In this document: positions 1 through 7,816 of the stretch, piece by piece
Layout: each line of letters opens with the position of its first letter
How positions within the stretch are numbered: position 1 is the first letter of the stretch
Assembly: GCA_035566895.1 (NCBI GenBank)
Contig: DATMQA010000213.1
Location: forward strand, 5,689-69,688
Direction of reading: 5' to 3'
Length of the DNA stretch: 64,000 nt
Source of the DNA: DATMQA01 sp035566895
GTDB taxonomy: Bacteria > Verrucomicrobiota > Verrucomicrobiia > Limisphaerales > UBA8199
The notes under the pieces: model-generated
Told to the model about the DNA's origin: nothing
Databases searched by the model: none
What the model saw: the letters and a program-made list of their open reading frames with translations, nothing else
Program-made: the position numbers and the translations under genes

Positions 1-344
1 CGGGAAGCCAAAAAAACTTCAAATTCCAAACTCCAAACTTCAGGAAAGCTTCAAGCGCCAAACTTCAAGGTCCAAAGTCCGCTTTCCGCAGTCCACGGTC
101 GACGTCTTATTTTTCAGCGACGCGGGCAGGAGCGGTCTGAGGGATGATGGATGGTGGATTGATGGATTGGTGGAGTCGCTGAAAAACCATGTGGGGTTGG
201 GGTCAAACTGGAGGCTGGCTTTACGCGAGAGTTTCGGCCGTGCGCTGTCCGTCGTCAGACAACCTTTGTCGCACCATACATAGTAGAGGCCACTGTCGCC
301 AACCGCGACCGGGCGGATTGAAACTGTTTTAGCGGTTGGACTGG
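1..344. other. Non-coding flank with degenerate short repeats
   Basis: No convincing gene is seen. Bases 15-80 are a string of degenerate CAAA/TTCAA words (for example CCAAACTTCAGGAAAGCTTC). The same vocabulary returns near 1640-1670 and 61985-62030. Bases 64-104 carry GTCCAAAGTCC/GCAGTCCACGGTC words that reappear near 53299-53330 and 53388-53406. Bases 142-172 contain GATGGATTGATGGATT-like microsatellite sequence, which also occurs on the other side of the next gene (1066-1098). Function unknown. Confidence 0.6.
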
Positions 345-986
345 TTACTTGTGTGCGGCTCCATGAGCTACCAGATGGTTGTTATGCGCCTCTTGCGCAT
401 GCGAGACTTGCGCCGGCGTCGGGCCTCGATGAGACGCCTGGCTTGCCTCTTCTTCGCCACGCGAGGGTGGTCTGGTGATTCCGCCTTTACCGTTGAACGA
501 GTGATTTGGACTCTTGACTTCCCGAACCACCGAACGGTCCTCGTAGGTATGGTGCACGGCGTTTCGGTCCACGGTCGAGATGACCGTGTTATGCAGGAAC
601 ACGCTCCGGTCCCAACGTCCGCCGGTGAAGCCAGAGCCGAAGTAGCCGTTGCCGTAATTGATGCCGCCGTAGAAGCCGACTTGCGGCCCCCAATACCCTT
701 CGTGCCAGAGGTACTTGCCTCCGGCCAAGCCCCAATAACCGGGCGTCCAGAGGAGTCCCGCGCTCGGGGGGAGAACCCAGGCACCCGGCACCCAGTAGTA
801 GCCATAGGCACCGTATTGATAGTAACCAGGCGTCCAAAGGTACCCGTCGCCAGGACAAGGGGGCTGGTCGAAGACGGCGATGGGCGGTGGCGCGATGTTC
901 ACTGAAAGCTGAATTCCGGCGAAGGCGTGCGCTCCGAAGAGGGCGGCCAGCACCGGGATCACAAACAGCGTAAGTTTGTTTTTCAT
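345..986 (-). CDS. Secreted YXWGXW-repeat protein
   Basis: A 213-residue protein with a Sec signal peptide (Lys-rich start, hydrophobic residues 5-22, AFA cleavage site near 24). The middle (about 45-130) is very rich in Tyr, Trp and Gly, with repeated WTPGYW/WVPGAW/WHEGYW units. This is the pattern of the YXWGXW-repeat family of small envelope or periplasmic proteins. The last 60 residues are His-rich, polar and probably disordered. The family has no established biochemical role. The gene stands alone between repeat-rich spacers. The ATG at 986 directly precedes the signal peptide, so the start is secure. Confidence 0.8.
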   Translation of the reverse strand: MKNKLTLFVIPVLAALFGAHAFAGIQLSVNIAPPPIAVFDQPPCPGDGYLWTPGYYQYGAYGYYWVPGAWVLPPSAGLLWTPGYWGLAGGKYLWHEGYWGPQVGFYGGINYGNGYFGSGFTGGRWDRSVFLHNTVISTVDRNAVHHTYEDRSVVREVKSPNHSFNGKGGITRPPSRGEEEASQASHRGPTPAQVSHAQEAHNNHLVAHGAAHK

Positions 987-1297
987 CCTCAGACTGTACG
1001 CCTTTATCGGCGCAGGGAAAAGCTCAGTTTCCAGGCTCTTGGTCGGCAGGCCGTGGGGTGGAGGGAGGATGATGGATTAATGGATTGATGGATGATGGAG
1101 GCGGGCGGATGTTGCGATGTTGCGCGCGCGCGCAGGGGGTGTACAGGTTGGTGGCGTGCGCACCGGCACGGCCAGTACTTGCCGTCTTTGCGCAGCATCG
1201 GCGCTCATCTGCGGGCAATTTCCCGCTGCGACTACATATAGCTTAAGAGATCTGATTGTAACAGGCCAAGGTCAAGCAATGCCGTTAGAGCATGGTT

Positions 1298-1490
1298 TCA
1301 AACCCCCGTAGGGGGTGGCCTGTTTATAGTCATACGGCCCACGTCCATTGCTCCTTTTTGTTTTTTCAGCGGCGCGGCGATGCGGGTTCAGACGAATCGC
1401 AGATACTACCGCCGCGCCGCTGAAAAAACAAAAAGGAGGGTGGTTGGCGGCGGTTCAACTATAAACAGGTCACCCCTACGGGGTTTGCCA
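1298..1490. repeat. Two head-to-head copies of a ~80-bp dispersed element
   Basis: Bases 1298-1379 and the reverse complement of 1410-1490 are the same element. Each has a small hairpin (ACCCCC-GTA-GGGGGT at 1302-1316; ACCCC-TAC-GGGGT at 1472-1484), then CCTGTTTATAG, a variable stretch, and a 29-bp block that is identical in both copies (1351-1379 and 1410-1438, perfectly inverted, 31-bp... spacer of about 30 bases). The pair could fold into a long cruciform or RNA hairpin. A third, degenerate copy lies at 63097-63161. No transposase is nearby. Confidence 0.85.
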
Positions 1491-1512
1491 GAATTGCAGC
1501 AAGTTTGCTGAT

Positions 1513-1640
1513 TCAGGTGGCTGGAAGTTGTGGGTAATGACAAGGCCTTTAGGCTGCAGAAACGGACAAATGCAATCCATAATTCGTCAATTCTGCAGCC
1601 TGACCACCTGCGTCCAAAGATGTGGGTAATGACAAGGCCT
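1513..1640. repeat. Inverted and direct repeats upstream of the oxidoreductase gene
   Basis: A 20-bp direct repeat, TGTGGGTAATGACAAGGCCT, occurs exactly at 1529-1548 and 1621-1640. Between the copies lies a perfect 11-bp inverted repeat (AGGCTGCAGAA at 1551-1561, TTCTGCAGCCT at 1591-1601), with an outer CAGGTGG/CCACCTG pair. The arrangement resembles a small non-autonomous element or a structured RNA. No coding capacity is seen. Confidence 0.8.
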
Positions 1641-1737
1641 AAACTTCGGAAAGCTTCAAATTTCAAAGCGGGCGCTCCGGGGGCCGATGCGCAGCATTGA
1701 CTGGCGCCTCCTTACGTCGTCTCTTACAGACTCGGCA

Positions 1738-3171
1738 ATGTCTCAGAACGTCTCCTACGATGCGGTAATCGTTGGGTCGGGTCCCAACGGGCTTGCCGCG
1801 GCTATCCGGCTGGCGCAGGAACGTTTGTCGGTGCTCGTCGTCGAGGCGCAAAATAGCGTCGGAGGTGGGATGCGCTCAGCCGAGCTGACGTTGCCCGGCT
1901 TTGTCCACGATGTCTGCTCCGCGATTCACCCGCTCGGTCTCGGCTCGCCATTTTTCCGGCAGCTTCCTCTCGAACACTACGGCTTGAAATGGATTCAGCC
2001 CGAGTTCCCCCTGGCCCACCCGTTGCCGGACGGAAACGCCGCCCTCCTGCAGCGCTCGGTTTCAGCCACAGCCGAGGCGCTGGGAAAAGATCGGCCGGCT
2101 TACGAACGTTTGATGGTCCCATTGGTCTCTCACTGGCAGACCCTGGCAGCGGAATTCCTGCAGCCGCTGCTCCATCTCCCGCGCCATCCGGTTCAGCTCG
2201 CCCGGTTTGGGTGGCACGCCTCGCGTTCCGCCGCCGGCCTGGCGAAGAGCTGTTTCCAGGAAGCGCCTGCCCGCGCCCTGTTCGCCGGGTTAGCCGGACA
2301 TTCCTTTTTGCGCCTGGAGCAGCCTCCCTCCGCGGCGTTCGGCCTGGTGCTTGGCATGTTGGGGCATGCGGTCGGCTGGCCTTTGCCGCGAGGCGGCTCG
2401 CAGCATCTCGCCGATGCGCTGGCCGCGCATTTGCGTTCCCTGGGCGGTGAAATTGCCCTGAACTCGCCCGTCGAGAATATCGCCCAGTTGCCGTTGGCGC
2501 GCGCCCTTCTTCTCGATGTCACCCCACGCCAGTTGCTGCGCCTCGCCGGTCAGAAGCTTCCGCCCTCTTACGCTCGCCGGTTGGAGAAATATCGCTACGG
2601 ACCGGGCGTCTTTAAACTGGATTACGCACTGAGCGCGCCGATTCCCTGGCAGGCGCCGGCCTGCGCCCGCGCCGGCACGGTCCACTTTGGCGGCACGATC
2701 GAGGAAATCGCCGCGTCCGAACGGCAAACCGCCGAAGGTCAACCGCCCGAGAAACCGTTCATCCTCTTAGCCCAGCCGAGCCTGTTTGACCCGACGCGCG
2801 CTCCTGCAGGGAAGCATACGGCCTGGGCCTATTGCCACGTTCCAAACGGTTCCTCGTTCGATATGACCGAGCGAATGGAAAAGCAAATCGAGCGCTTTGC
2901 GCCGGGATTTCGCGACTGCATCCTGGCCCGGCACACGATGAACTGCGCGGACATGGAGCGCAGAAATGCCAACCTCATCGGCGGCGACATCAATGGCGGC
3001 GCGGCCTCTCTCTGGCAACTGCTGGCGCGCCCGGTCTTGAGCCCGACGCCCTATCGCTCGCCGGTCCCCGGGCTCTACCTTTGCTCCTCTTCGACCCCGC
3101 CGGGGGGCGGGGTCCATGGGATGTGCGGATTCCACGCGGCCGAAGCCGCGCTGGCTGACTGTTTCCGATGA
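1738..3171 (+). CDS. FAD-dependent phytoene desaturase/isomerase-like oxidoreductase
   Basis: A 477-residue flavoprotein of the NAD(P)/FAD amine-oxidase/phytoene-desaturase superfamily. The N-terminus has the Rossmann dinucleotide motif VGSGPNGLAAAI, then the acidic residue binding the ribose (VVEAQ) and GGGMRSAE as in CrtI/CRTISO-like enzymes. The C-terminal motif PGLYLCSSSTPPGGGVHGMCG is the second FAD-binding segment of that group. The substrate cannot be told; there are no other carotenoid genes nearby. The frame is open back to 1687, but that 5' part covers a dispersed CTTACGTCGTCTC repeat, so the ATG at 1738 is preferred. A receiver-like gene follows 54 bases downstream. Confidence 0.8.
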   Translation: MSQNVSYDAVIVGSGPNGLAAAIRLAQERLSVLVVEAQNSVGGGMRSAELTLPGFVHDVCSAIHPLGLGSPFFRQLPLEHYGLKWIQPEFPLAHPLPDGNAALLQRSVSATAEALGKDRPAYERLMVPLVSHWQTLAAEFLQPLLHLPRHPVQLARFGWHASRSAAGLAKSCFQEAPARALFAGLAGHSFLRLEQPPSAAFGLVLGMLGHAVGWPLPRGGSQHLADALAAHLRSLGGEIALNSPVENIAQLPLARALLLDVTPRQLLRLAGQKLPPSYARRLEKYRYGPGVFKLDYALSAPIPWQAPACARAGTVHFGGTIEEIAASERQTAEGQPPEKPFILLAQPSLFDPTRAPAGKHTAWAYCHVPNGSSFDMTERMEKQIERFAPGFRDCILARHTMNCADMERRNANLIGGDINGGAASLWQLLARPVLSPTPYRSPVPGLYLCSSSTPPGGGVHGMCGFHAAEAALADCFR

Positions 3172-3225
3172 GTTTGGTGCCGGAAATCTTTTGCAATTTC
3201 TCCGCGACTCCTCCAAGCTCAAGCC

Positions 3226-3600
3226 ATGACGCAACCGCTCGCGCTGGTCCTCTATGAGCGCCTATTGCCGGGCAGCCAGCTCGTCAATCGCCTCCAGGAC
3301 CTCAACTACCGCGTGCACACTCTCACCGATGCTTCCTCGCTGGTTGAGAGCGCCGAGCAAGCCAAACCTCTCCTGGTGGTGGCTGATTTGGAAGGCGCTC
3401 GCGACAAAGCCCTGGCCGCCTTCACCCGGCTCAAACAGAACCCCACTACGCGGCACCTGCCTATTATCGCTTTTAGTTCGGAGGACACGCCCGAGCTCAA
3501 GGCCGCCGCCCTTTCGGCCGGCGTGACTTTGCTCGTCGGGGAAGCGGCGATCGTGACTCATCTGCCCCAAATCCTCGAACAGGCTCTTCAGGTGGAATAA
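3226..3600 (+). CDS. Degenerate receiver-domain protein
   Basis: A 124-residue single-domain protein with CheY-like alternation of strands and helices. The strand-3 Asp is present (VVADLEG) and a Ser sits at the Thr switch position (AFSSE). The N-terminal acidic pair is lost (LVLYERL), and the conserved Lys after strand 5 is missing (TLLVGEAA). It is therefore probably a pseudo-receiver that does not undergo classical phosphorylation. It may be cotranscribed with the preceding oxidoreductase. Confidence 0.6.
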   Translation: MTQPLALVLYERLLPGSQLVNRLQDLNYRVHTLTDASSLVESAEQAKPLLVVADLEGARDKALAAFTRLKQNPTTRHLPIIAFSSEDTPELKAAALSAGVTLLVGEAAIVTHLPQILEQALQVE

Positions 3601-3693
3601 CCCGGAACCCATCTGGCACGTCCCCTACACGGGGATGCCGGCCGCGCACTTTCAGGGGCCGCGCGAAAGTCGTTCAAAGTCGTTCAAAAACCC

Positions 3694-3722
3694 TTGACCT
3701 CCCCATATCCAACCCTTATGAT
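3694..3722 (+). promoter_or_regulatory. Sigma-70-type promoter of the cold-shock gene
   Basis: TTGACC (3694-3699), 17 bases, TATGAT (3717-3722). Just upstream is a tandem AGTCGTTCAA repeat (about 3668-3687). Transcription from here would give a 5' leader of roughly 115 bases before the csp ATG, and long leaders are usual for cold-shock genes. Confidence 0.6.
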
Positions 3723-3842
3723 GCGCGCGGATTTAAGGCAGTATGCAGTTCCAAAGCTGATAGCGGAGAGGCCCTGAAGCGCCGGCGTTCCTCCGTATTT
3801 GTTGCTGCCACGCGCCCTCTAAATCCTTCAGGAGAGACGGCT

Positions 3843-4052
3843 ATGGCTAAAGGAAAAGTTAAATGGTGGGACAATAAGAAGGGCTTGGGCTTTATTGCCC
3901 AGGACGGGGGCCAGGATGTCTTTGTTCATCACACAGCGATCCTCGGGGACGGCTTCAAAACATTGCGGGAGGGCGAAGAAGTCGTCTTTGAAATCGTGAA
4001 CAGCGACAAAGGCCCTAAAGCCGAACAGGTCCAGCGTCCCCGTGCCTTATAA
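3843..4052 (+). CDS. csp: Cold-shock protein, CspA family
   Basis: A 69-residue single cold-shock domain, the normal family length. It begins KGKVKWWDNKKGLGFI and carries RNP1 (KGLGFI) and RNP2 (DVFVHH), the aromatic surface that binds single-stranded RNA/DNA. A Shine-Dalgarno-like GGAGAGA lies about 8 bases before the ATG. It acts as a cytoplasmic RNA chaperone by family knowledge; whether it is cold-induced here is not visible beyond the long leader. Confidence 0.95.
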   Translation: MAKGKVKWWDNKKGLGFIAQDGGQDVFVHHTAILGDGFKTLREGEEVVFEIVNSDKGPKAEQVQRPRAL

Positions 4053-4149
4053 AATCGGTCCGGGAGCAGGGCCCATTCCGGCAGCGCGGATTTTTATCCG
4101 GCAGCCGTTGGGTTTGCTGGCGTCAACCTGCGCGTCAGGCACTGCTAAT

Positions 4150-4947
4150 TTAAGGCCTTTTCACGCTCGTCCGCGCCTTTAACCAGTCGAAGTCCGTCGG
4201 CGGCGAAGCCGCAAAGCTATTGATGCGCGCCCCGCGAACCGGGCGCACGGTCCCACCCACGAGCCAGTGGTGCGGCTCGACGTGTCCATCGACAAAGGAG
4301 AAATTCGCCCCGCCATTATGGTAAGACCCGGGGACATTGCCCCACATATAATCCTCCAGCCGATTGACAAAGAAACCGTCGTTGAGGGTGTCCGCCTGTT
4401 CGTCCAGGAAAACGAAAATATCCGAAGGCTTGGGAACCTCCGCTTTTTTGTAGAACTGGACGTAAAGAGGGTTAAAGCGGTTGGTTAATTCCCCGGGGTT
4501 ACCCACCATCGCGTTCATGGACATGCTGCGGATATGCTGGCCATTGGGCGCCGGCACGCGGTCCGACGGGCATTTGTAAATCTGCGTGGCGCGGTTCGCA
4601 AACGGGCCAAGCTTGGAGTCCGTCAGATAAACCAGGTTCGTATTGTCGTCGCTGGCCAGCCAATCCTGGACGTTATTGGCCCAGGTCTGCCGGCGGGCCA
4701 GAGTCTCGGGCACCCCATGATTATTGACCAGCAATTCGACGTTCTCATCGGCATAGATCAACCAGGCAAGGGATAACTGCCGCAGGTTGTTGGAGCAGGT
4801 CATCGATTCAGCCCGCCCTTTTGATTTGTTCAAGGCCGGCAGCAGCAACGCCGCCAGAATGGCGATAATAGCAATTACCACCAGCAGTTCGATCAGCGTA
4901 AATGCTCGCGAGCGCGCGCGCGAACCGGTTGGCATGGACCATTCCAT
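4150..4947 (-). CDS. Pseudopilin-like protein with prepilin leader
   Basis: A protein of about 265 residues with a type IV prepilin N-terminal signal (RAFTLIELLVVIAIIAILAA: cleavage before Phe, Glu at +5, hydrophobic helix), then a globular domain with CSNNLRQLSLAWLIYADEN, CPSDR and FSFVDGHVEPHHW. This layout belongs to the large family of pseudopilins expanded in Verrucomicrobia and Planctomycetes. They are presumed to be processed by a prepilin peptidase and used in type II secretion-like or surface structures. The frame opens at 4986; the ATG at 4947 or 4935 is more likely, because prepilin leaders are short. A related gene lies at 58726-59643. Confidence 0.85.
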   Translation of the reverse strand: MEWSMPTGSRARSRAFTLIELLVVIAIIAILAALLLPALNKSKGRAESMTCSNNLRQLSLAWLIYADENVELLVNNHGVPETLARRQTWANNVQDWLASDDNTNLVYLTDSKLGPFANRATQIYKCPSDRVPAPNGQHIRSMSMNAMVGNPGELTNRFNPLYVQFYKKAEVPKPSDIFVFLDEQADTLNDGFFVNRLEDYMWGNVPGSYHNGGANFSFVDGHVEPHHWLVGGTVRPVRGARINSFAASPPTDFDWLKARTSVKRP

Positions 4948-4999
4948 CACAGGAAAAGAGCGTAACCCAAAGCTCCAACGAGGCAAAGATGCATTGCCT

Positions 5000-5416
5000 C
5001 TATCTGGCGCGCAGCAGCAGCACCGGCACCCGAATGTTGTGCTGAACCCGGCTGGCGGTGGTGCCCAGAAAAAGATCGGCTAGAAAACGGTGGCCGTGCG
5101 TGCTCATCGCCACCAAATCACATCCCTTCTGCTCCACCCACCTCACGATTTCTTTGACCGGCTCCCCGTACGCCAACTGGGCTTCGGCGGGAATGCCCGC
5201 GGCTTGGAACTCGGCCCGGACCCGGCTCAGGTACGCGGTGTCCTCGACAATCTCCGGGCTGACGGCATCCGGCCCATAGGTTCGCGCCGCCCAGCCATCG
5301 GCTACGTGAAGCAACACCACCCGGCTGTGCGCGAGTTGGGCGAGTTCTTTAACGTGCCCAATAATGGCACGGTCGGTCGGGGTGCCGTCCAACGTTACTA
5401 AAATCGTTTTGTACAT
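5000..5416 (-). CDS. Universal stress protein, UspA family
   Basis: A 138-residue single Usp domain. It starts YKTILVTLDGT (the ATP-binding Asp on strand 1) and ends MSTHGHRFLADLFLGTTAS...VPVLLLR. This matches the ATP-binding G-x9-G(S/T) pattern, with Ser in place of the first Gly of the longer motif. Predicted cytoplasmic nucleotide-binding stress protein. It lies downstream of the Nramp gene on the same strand with a 129-base gap, so cotranscription is possible but not shown. Confidence 0.9.
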   Translation of the reverse strand: MYKTILVTLDGTPTDRAIIGHVKELAQLAHSRVVLLHVADGWAARTYGPDAVSPEIVEDTAYLSRVRAEFQAAGIPAEAQLAYGEPVKEIVRWVEQKGCDLVAMSTHGHRFLADLFLGTTASRVQHNIRVPVLLLRAR

Positions 5417-5545
5417 CGCATCGGGCTGGTTTTTCGGTCGCCGGGTTCACGGGCTGTCGCGCCGGGGTGTGCGGCGGCCCCTGATAACCCCGACAACAGA
5501 ATAGCTTGTTAACGGCATTGAGCCTGGTTCCCGGCGTCTTGCCGC

Positions 5546-6994
5546 TTACCCGCCCCGGATGACATGCCAGGCCGATTTCAGCGAGTCGGGCAATCCGCAG
5601 ATGTCCATGGCCGTAATCAACAGCGCGCTGCCCCAGCCGGCCGTCATGAGAAACCAGCCGTTTTTCCAGGTCCCCATCTTCTTGCGCGAGCTGGTAAAAT
5701 GCAGCAGCGGAAACATAGCGAATGGCAGTTGCAGGGCAAGCACCACCTGGCTTAAGGTCAGCAGATCGTTGACGCTGCTGTCGCCCCGAAGCCCGATGAT
5801 CAGCACCGCCGGGATAATGGCGAGCGTGCGGGTAATCAGCCGCCGCAACCACGGCTTGATCCGCCAGTGCATGAAGCCTTCCATCACCACTTGCCCGGCC
5901 AGCGTTCCGGTAATCGTGCTGCTCTGTCCGCTCGCCAGCAGGGCCACTACGAACAAAGTGCTCGCCACCGTGGTTCCCAGTAATGGCGCCAGCGTCAGGT
6001 AGGCAATCCGAATCCAATCACTGTCGGGGCTGAAGGTCACGACCTGCCCGCCGGCCACCGTAACGCTGGTCTTGCCGTAAAAAACCAGCGCCGCCAGCAC
6101 CAGGATGGCCGCGTTAACGAAGAAGGCGATGGTCAGCGCGGTGACCGAATCGATGGCATTGAAGCGAATCGCGCTGCGGATCGAGGCGGCATCCTTTTGG
6201 AAACTGCGGCTCTGGACCAGCGCCGAGTGCAGGTAGAGATTGTGCGGCATCACGGTCGCCCCGATCATCCCGATGGCCACGTAAATCATCCCGGCCTGGC
6301 GCAAGGTGGGACTGACCAGCGCGCGCCCCATCTCCAGAAACGCGGGCTGAGTCTGCGGAAGAACAAAAATCTCGATCGAGTAGCAAACGCCAATGGTGGC
6401 CACCAGCAACAGCACCACCGCCTCAATCGTCCGCATCCCGAGGTTCTGCAGCCCCAGCAGCAGCAGAACATCCAACCCCGTGATGATCACCGCCCACAGC
6501 AGGGGAATGTGGAACATGAGGTTGAGGGCGACGGCGCTGCCCAGCACCTCGGCCAGGTCGCACGCCCCGATGGCGATTTCGCAAAACAGCCAGTTGGGCC
6601 ACCGGGTCCAGCGCGGATACCAATCCCGGCAGCATTGGGCCAGGTCCTTTCCCGTGACCACTCCCAAGCGAGAGGAAATGACCTGCATAAAGATGGCCAT
6701 CAGGCTGGCCAGGCCCACTACCCAGAGCAGCCCATATTTAAACTGCGCCCCACCTGCCAGGTCGGTCCCCCAGTTGCCCGGGTCCATATAACCGACGCTG
6801 ACCAGAATCGCCGGTCCGACGAACGCCCGCCATTTCCGCCAGAAACCGGCTTGATGGTCCGGAACCGCGACCGTCCCGTGCACCCCCTCCAGGGACAAAT
6901 GATTGCCGGGTGCAGGCGTTTCGGCCGCGGCCATCGCCCGCTCCGGGGAAGCGGGGAGCGGCGTGATCTCGGTTGGTGGATGGGGCCGGTGCAT
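5546..6994 (-). CDS. mntH: Nramp-family divalent metal (Mn/Fe) transporter
   Basis: A 482-residue polytopic inner-membrane protein. The TM1 metal site DPGN (residues 71-74) and the TM6 motif GATVMPHN (Met249-Pro250-His251) are both present. These Asp, Asn and Met residues form the canonical proton-coupled Mn2+/Fe2+ site of bacterial Nramp. The cytosolic N-terminal extension of about 50 residues is longer than usual. The gene is divergent from an MntR-type repressor with a palindrome in the 143-base gap, which argues for manganese uptake under MntR control. Confidence 0.92.
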   Translation of the reverse strand: MHRPHPPTEITPLPASPERAMAAAETPAPGNHLSLEGVHGTVAVPDHQAGFWRKWRAFVGPAILVSVGYMDPGNWGTDLAGGAQFKYGLLWVVGLASLMAIFMQVISSRLGVVTGKDLAQCCRDWYPRWTRWPNWLFCEIAIGACDLAEVLGSAVALNLMFHIPLLWAVIITGLDVLLLLGLQNLGMRTIEAVVLLLVATIGVCYSIEIFVLPQTQPAFLEMGRALVSPTLRQAGMIYVAIGMIGATVMPHNLYLHSALVQSRSFQKDAASIRSAIRFNAIDSVTALTIAFFVNAAILVLAALVFYGKTSVTVAGGQVVTFSPDSDWIRIAYLTLAPLLGTTVASTLFVVALLASGQSSTITGTLAGQVVMEGFMHWRIKPWLRRLITRTLAIIPAVLIIGLRGDSSVNDLLTLSQVVLALQLPFAMFPLLHFTSSRKKMGTWKNGWFLMTAGWGSALLITAMDICGLPDSLKSAWHVIRGG

Positions 6995-7066
6995 GGAGCA
7001 GCCTAAACGCTTAATTTCGACATTCGCTTCTGTCTATATACACCACCCAAAGTTTATGTCAAAAAT

Positions 7067-7088
7067 AATGTTTTAAGTATAAAACATT
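7067..7088. promoter_or_regulatory. Palindromic operator candidate for MntR
   Basis: A perfect 9-bp inverted repeat, AATGTTTTA-AGTA-TAAAACATT, lies in the 143-base gap between the divergent mntH and mntR genes. Its AT-rich dyad of about 22 bp is the size expected for a DtxR/MntR-family dimer site. It is placed to control both genes. The binding protein is inferred from position only. Confidence 0.65.
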
Positions 7089-7137
7089 TGTTCGAGAAAG
7101 TCTGGCCATCCTGCCCCCGCTCTGCTAGGTAAGCCCC

Positions 7138-7590
7138 GTGAAAGCGAAGCGCCGCAACCCGAGCCGGTCCACCCAGGCCCGTTCTGAGTCCACCGAAGAC
7201 CACCTCGAACGAATTCAGGAGCTGGTGGACCAAAAAGGCTACGCCCGCGTGGCCGATATCGCGGCCTCGCTCCGTCTCAGCCGCTCGGCGGTCTCCAACA
7301 TGGTGCGCCGCCTCGCCGTGCGCGGTTTCGTCAATTACGAAAAGTACCGGGGCTTCACCCTGACGCCGGAAGGCCGCGCCGTCGCCACGCATATCAAGGT
7401 GCGCCATGAAACCTTGGCGGATCTGCTCCACCTGCTCGGGCTCAGCCCTGAAACCGTGGAGCAGGAAGTCGAGGTCATCGAGCATCATCTCAAGCCGGAC
7501 ACCCTGCGGGTTTTCTCCAATCTGGTGCGTTTCTGGCAAAGCCATCCCGACGAGCTCCACAGCTTCCTCGATTACAGCCGGCGGAAGTGA
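7138..7590 (+). CDS. mntR: MntR/DtxR-family metal-dependent repressor
   Basis: A 150-residue protein with a GTG start. Residues 20-75 form the DtxR-type winged helix (DHLERIQELVDQKGYARVADIAASLRLSRSAVSNMVRRL). Residues 85-145 form the helical metal-binding and dimerisation domain (RHETLADLLHLLGL..., EVEVIEHHL). There is no C-terminal SH3-like domain, so it resembles short MntR rather than DtxR/IdeR. Glu and His residues suited to Mn2+ binding are present (EVEVIEHH). Divergent neighbour of the Nramp gene. Confidence 0.9.
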   Translation: MKAKRRNPSRSTQARSESTEDHLERIQELVDQKGYARVADIAASLRLSRSAVSNMVRRLAVRGFVNYEKYRGFTLTPEGRAVATHIKVRHETLADLLHLLGLSPETVEQEVEVIEHHLKPDTLRVFSNLVRFWQSHPDELHSFLDYSRRK

Positions 7591-7816
7591 CGGCCGGCTT
7601 GCGCCGAGTGGGGATTTGCCCATCTCCAACCAGCCAGCCAATGGCTTGGCACCTGCTTAACCATGTCTGAAAACTGATGGCTATGCTCGCAAACCGCCGC
7701 ACCGGCCCGGTCTTCCTGTGCAGGAAGGCCCGCTCACCTGTCCCACGAACCGACAGGAGTTGGTTGATTGCTGGACATGGCTTGCGGCCAGTGGTCCATG
7801 ACGGCAGGAGTTTAAC

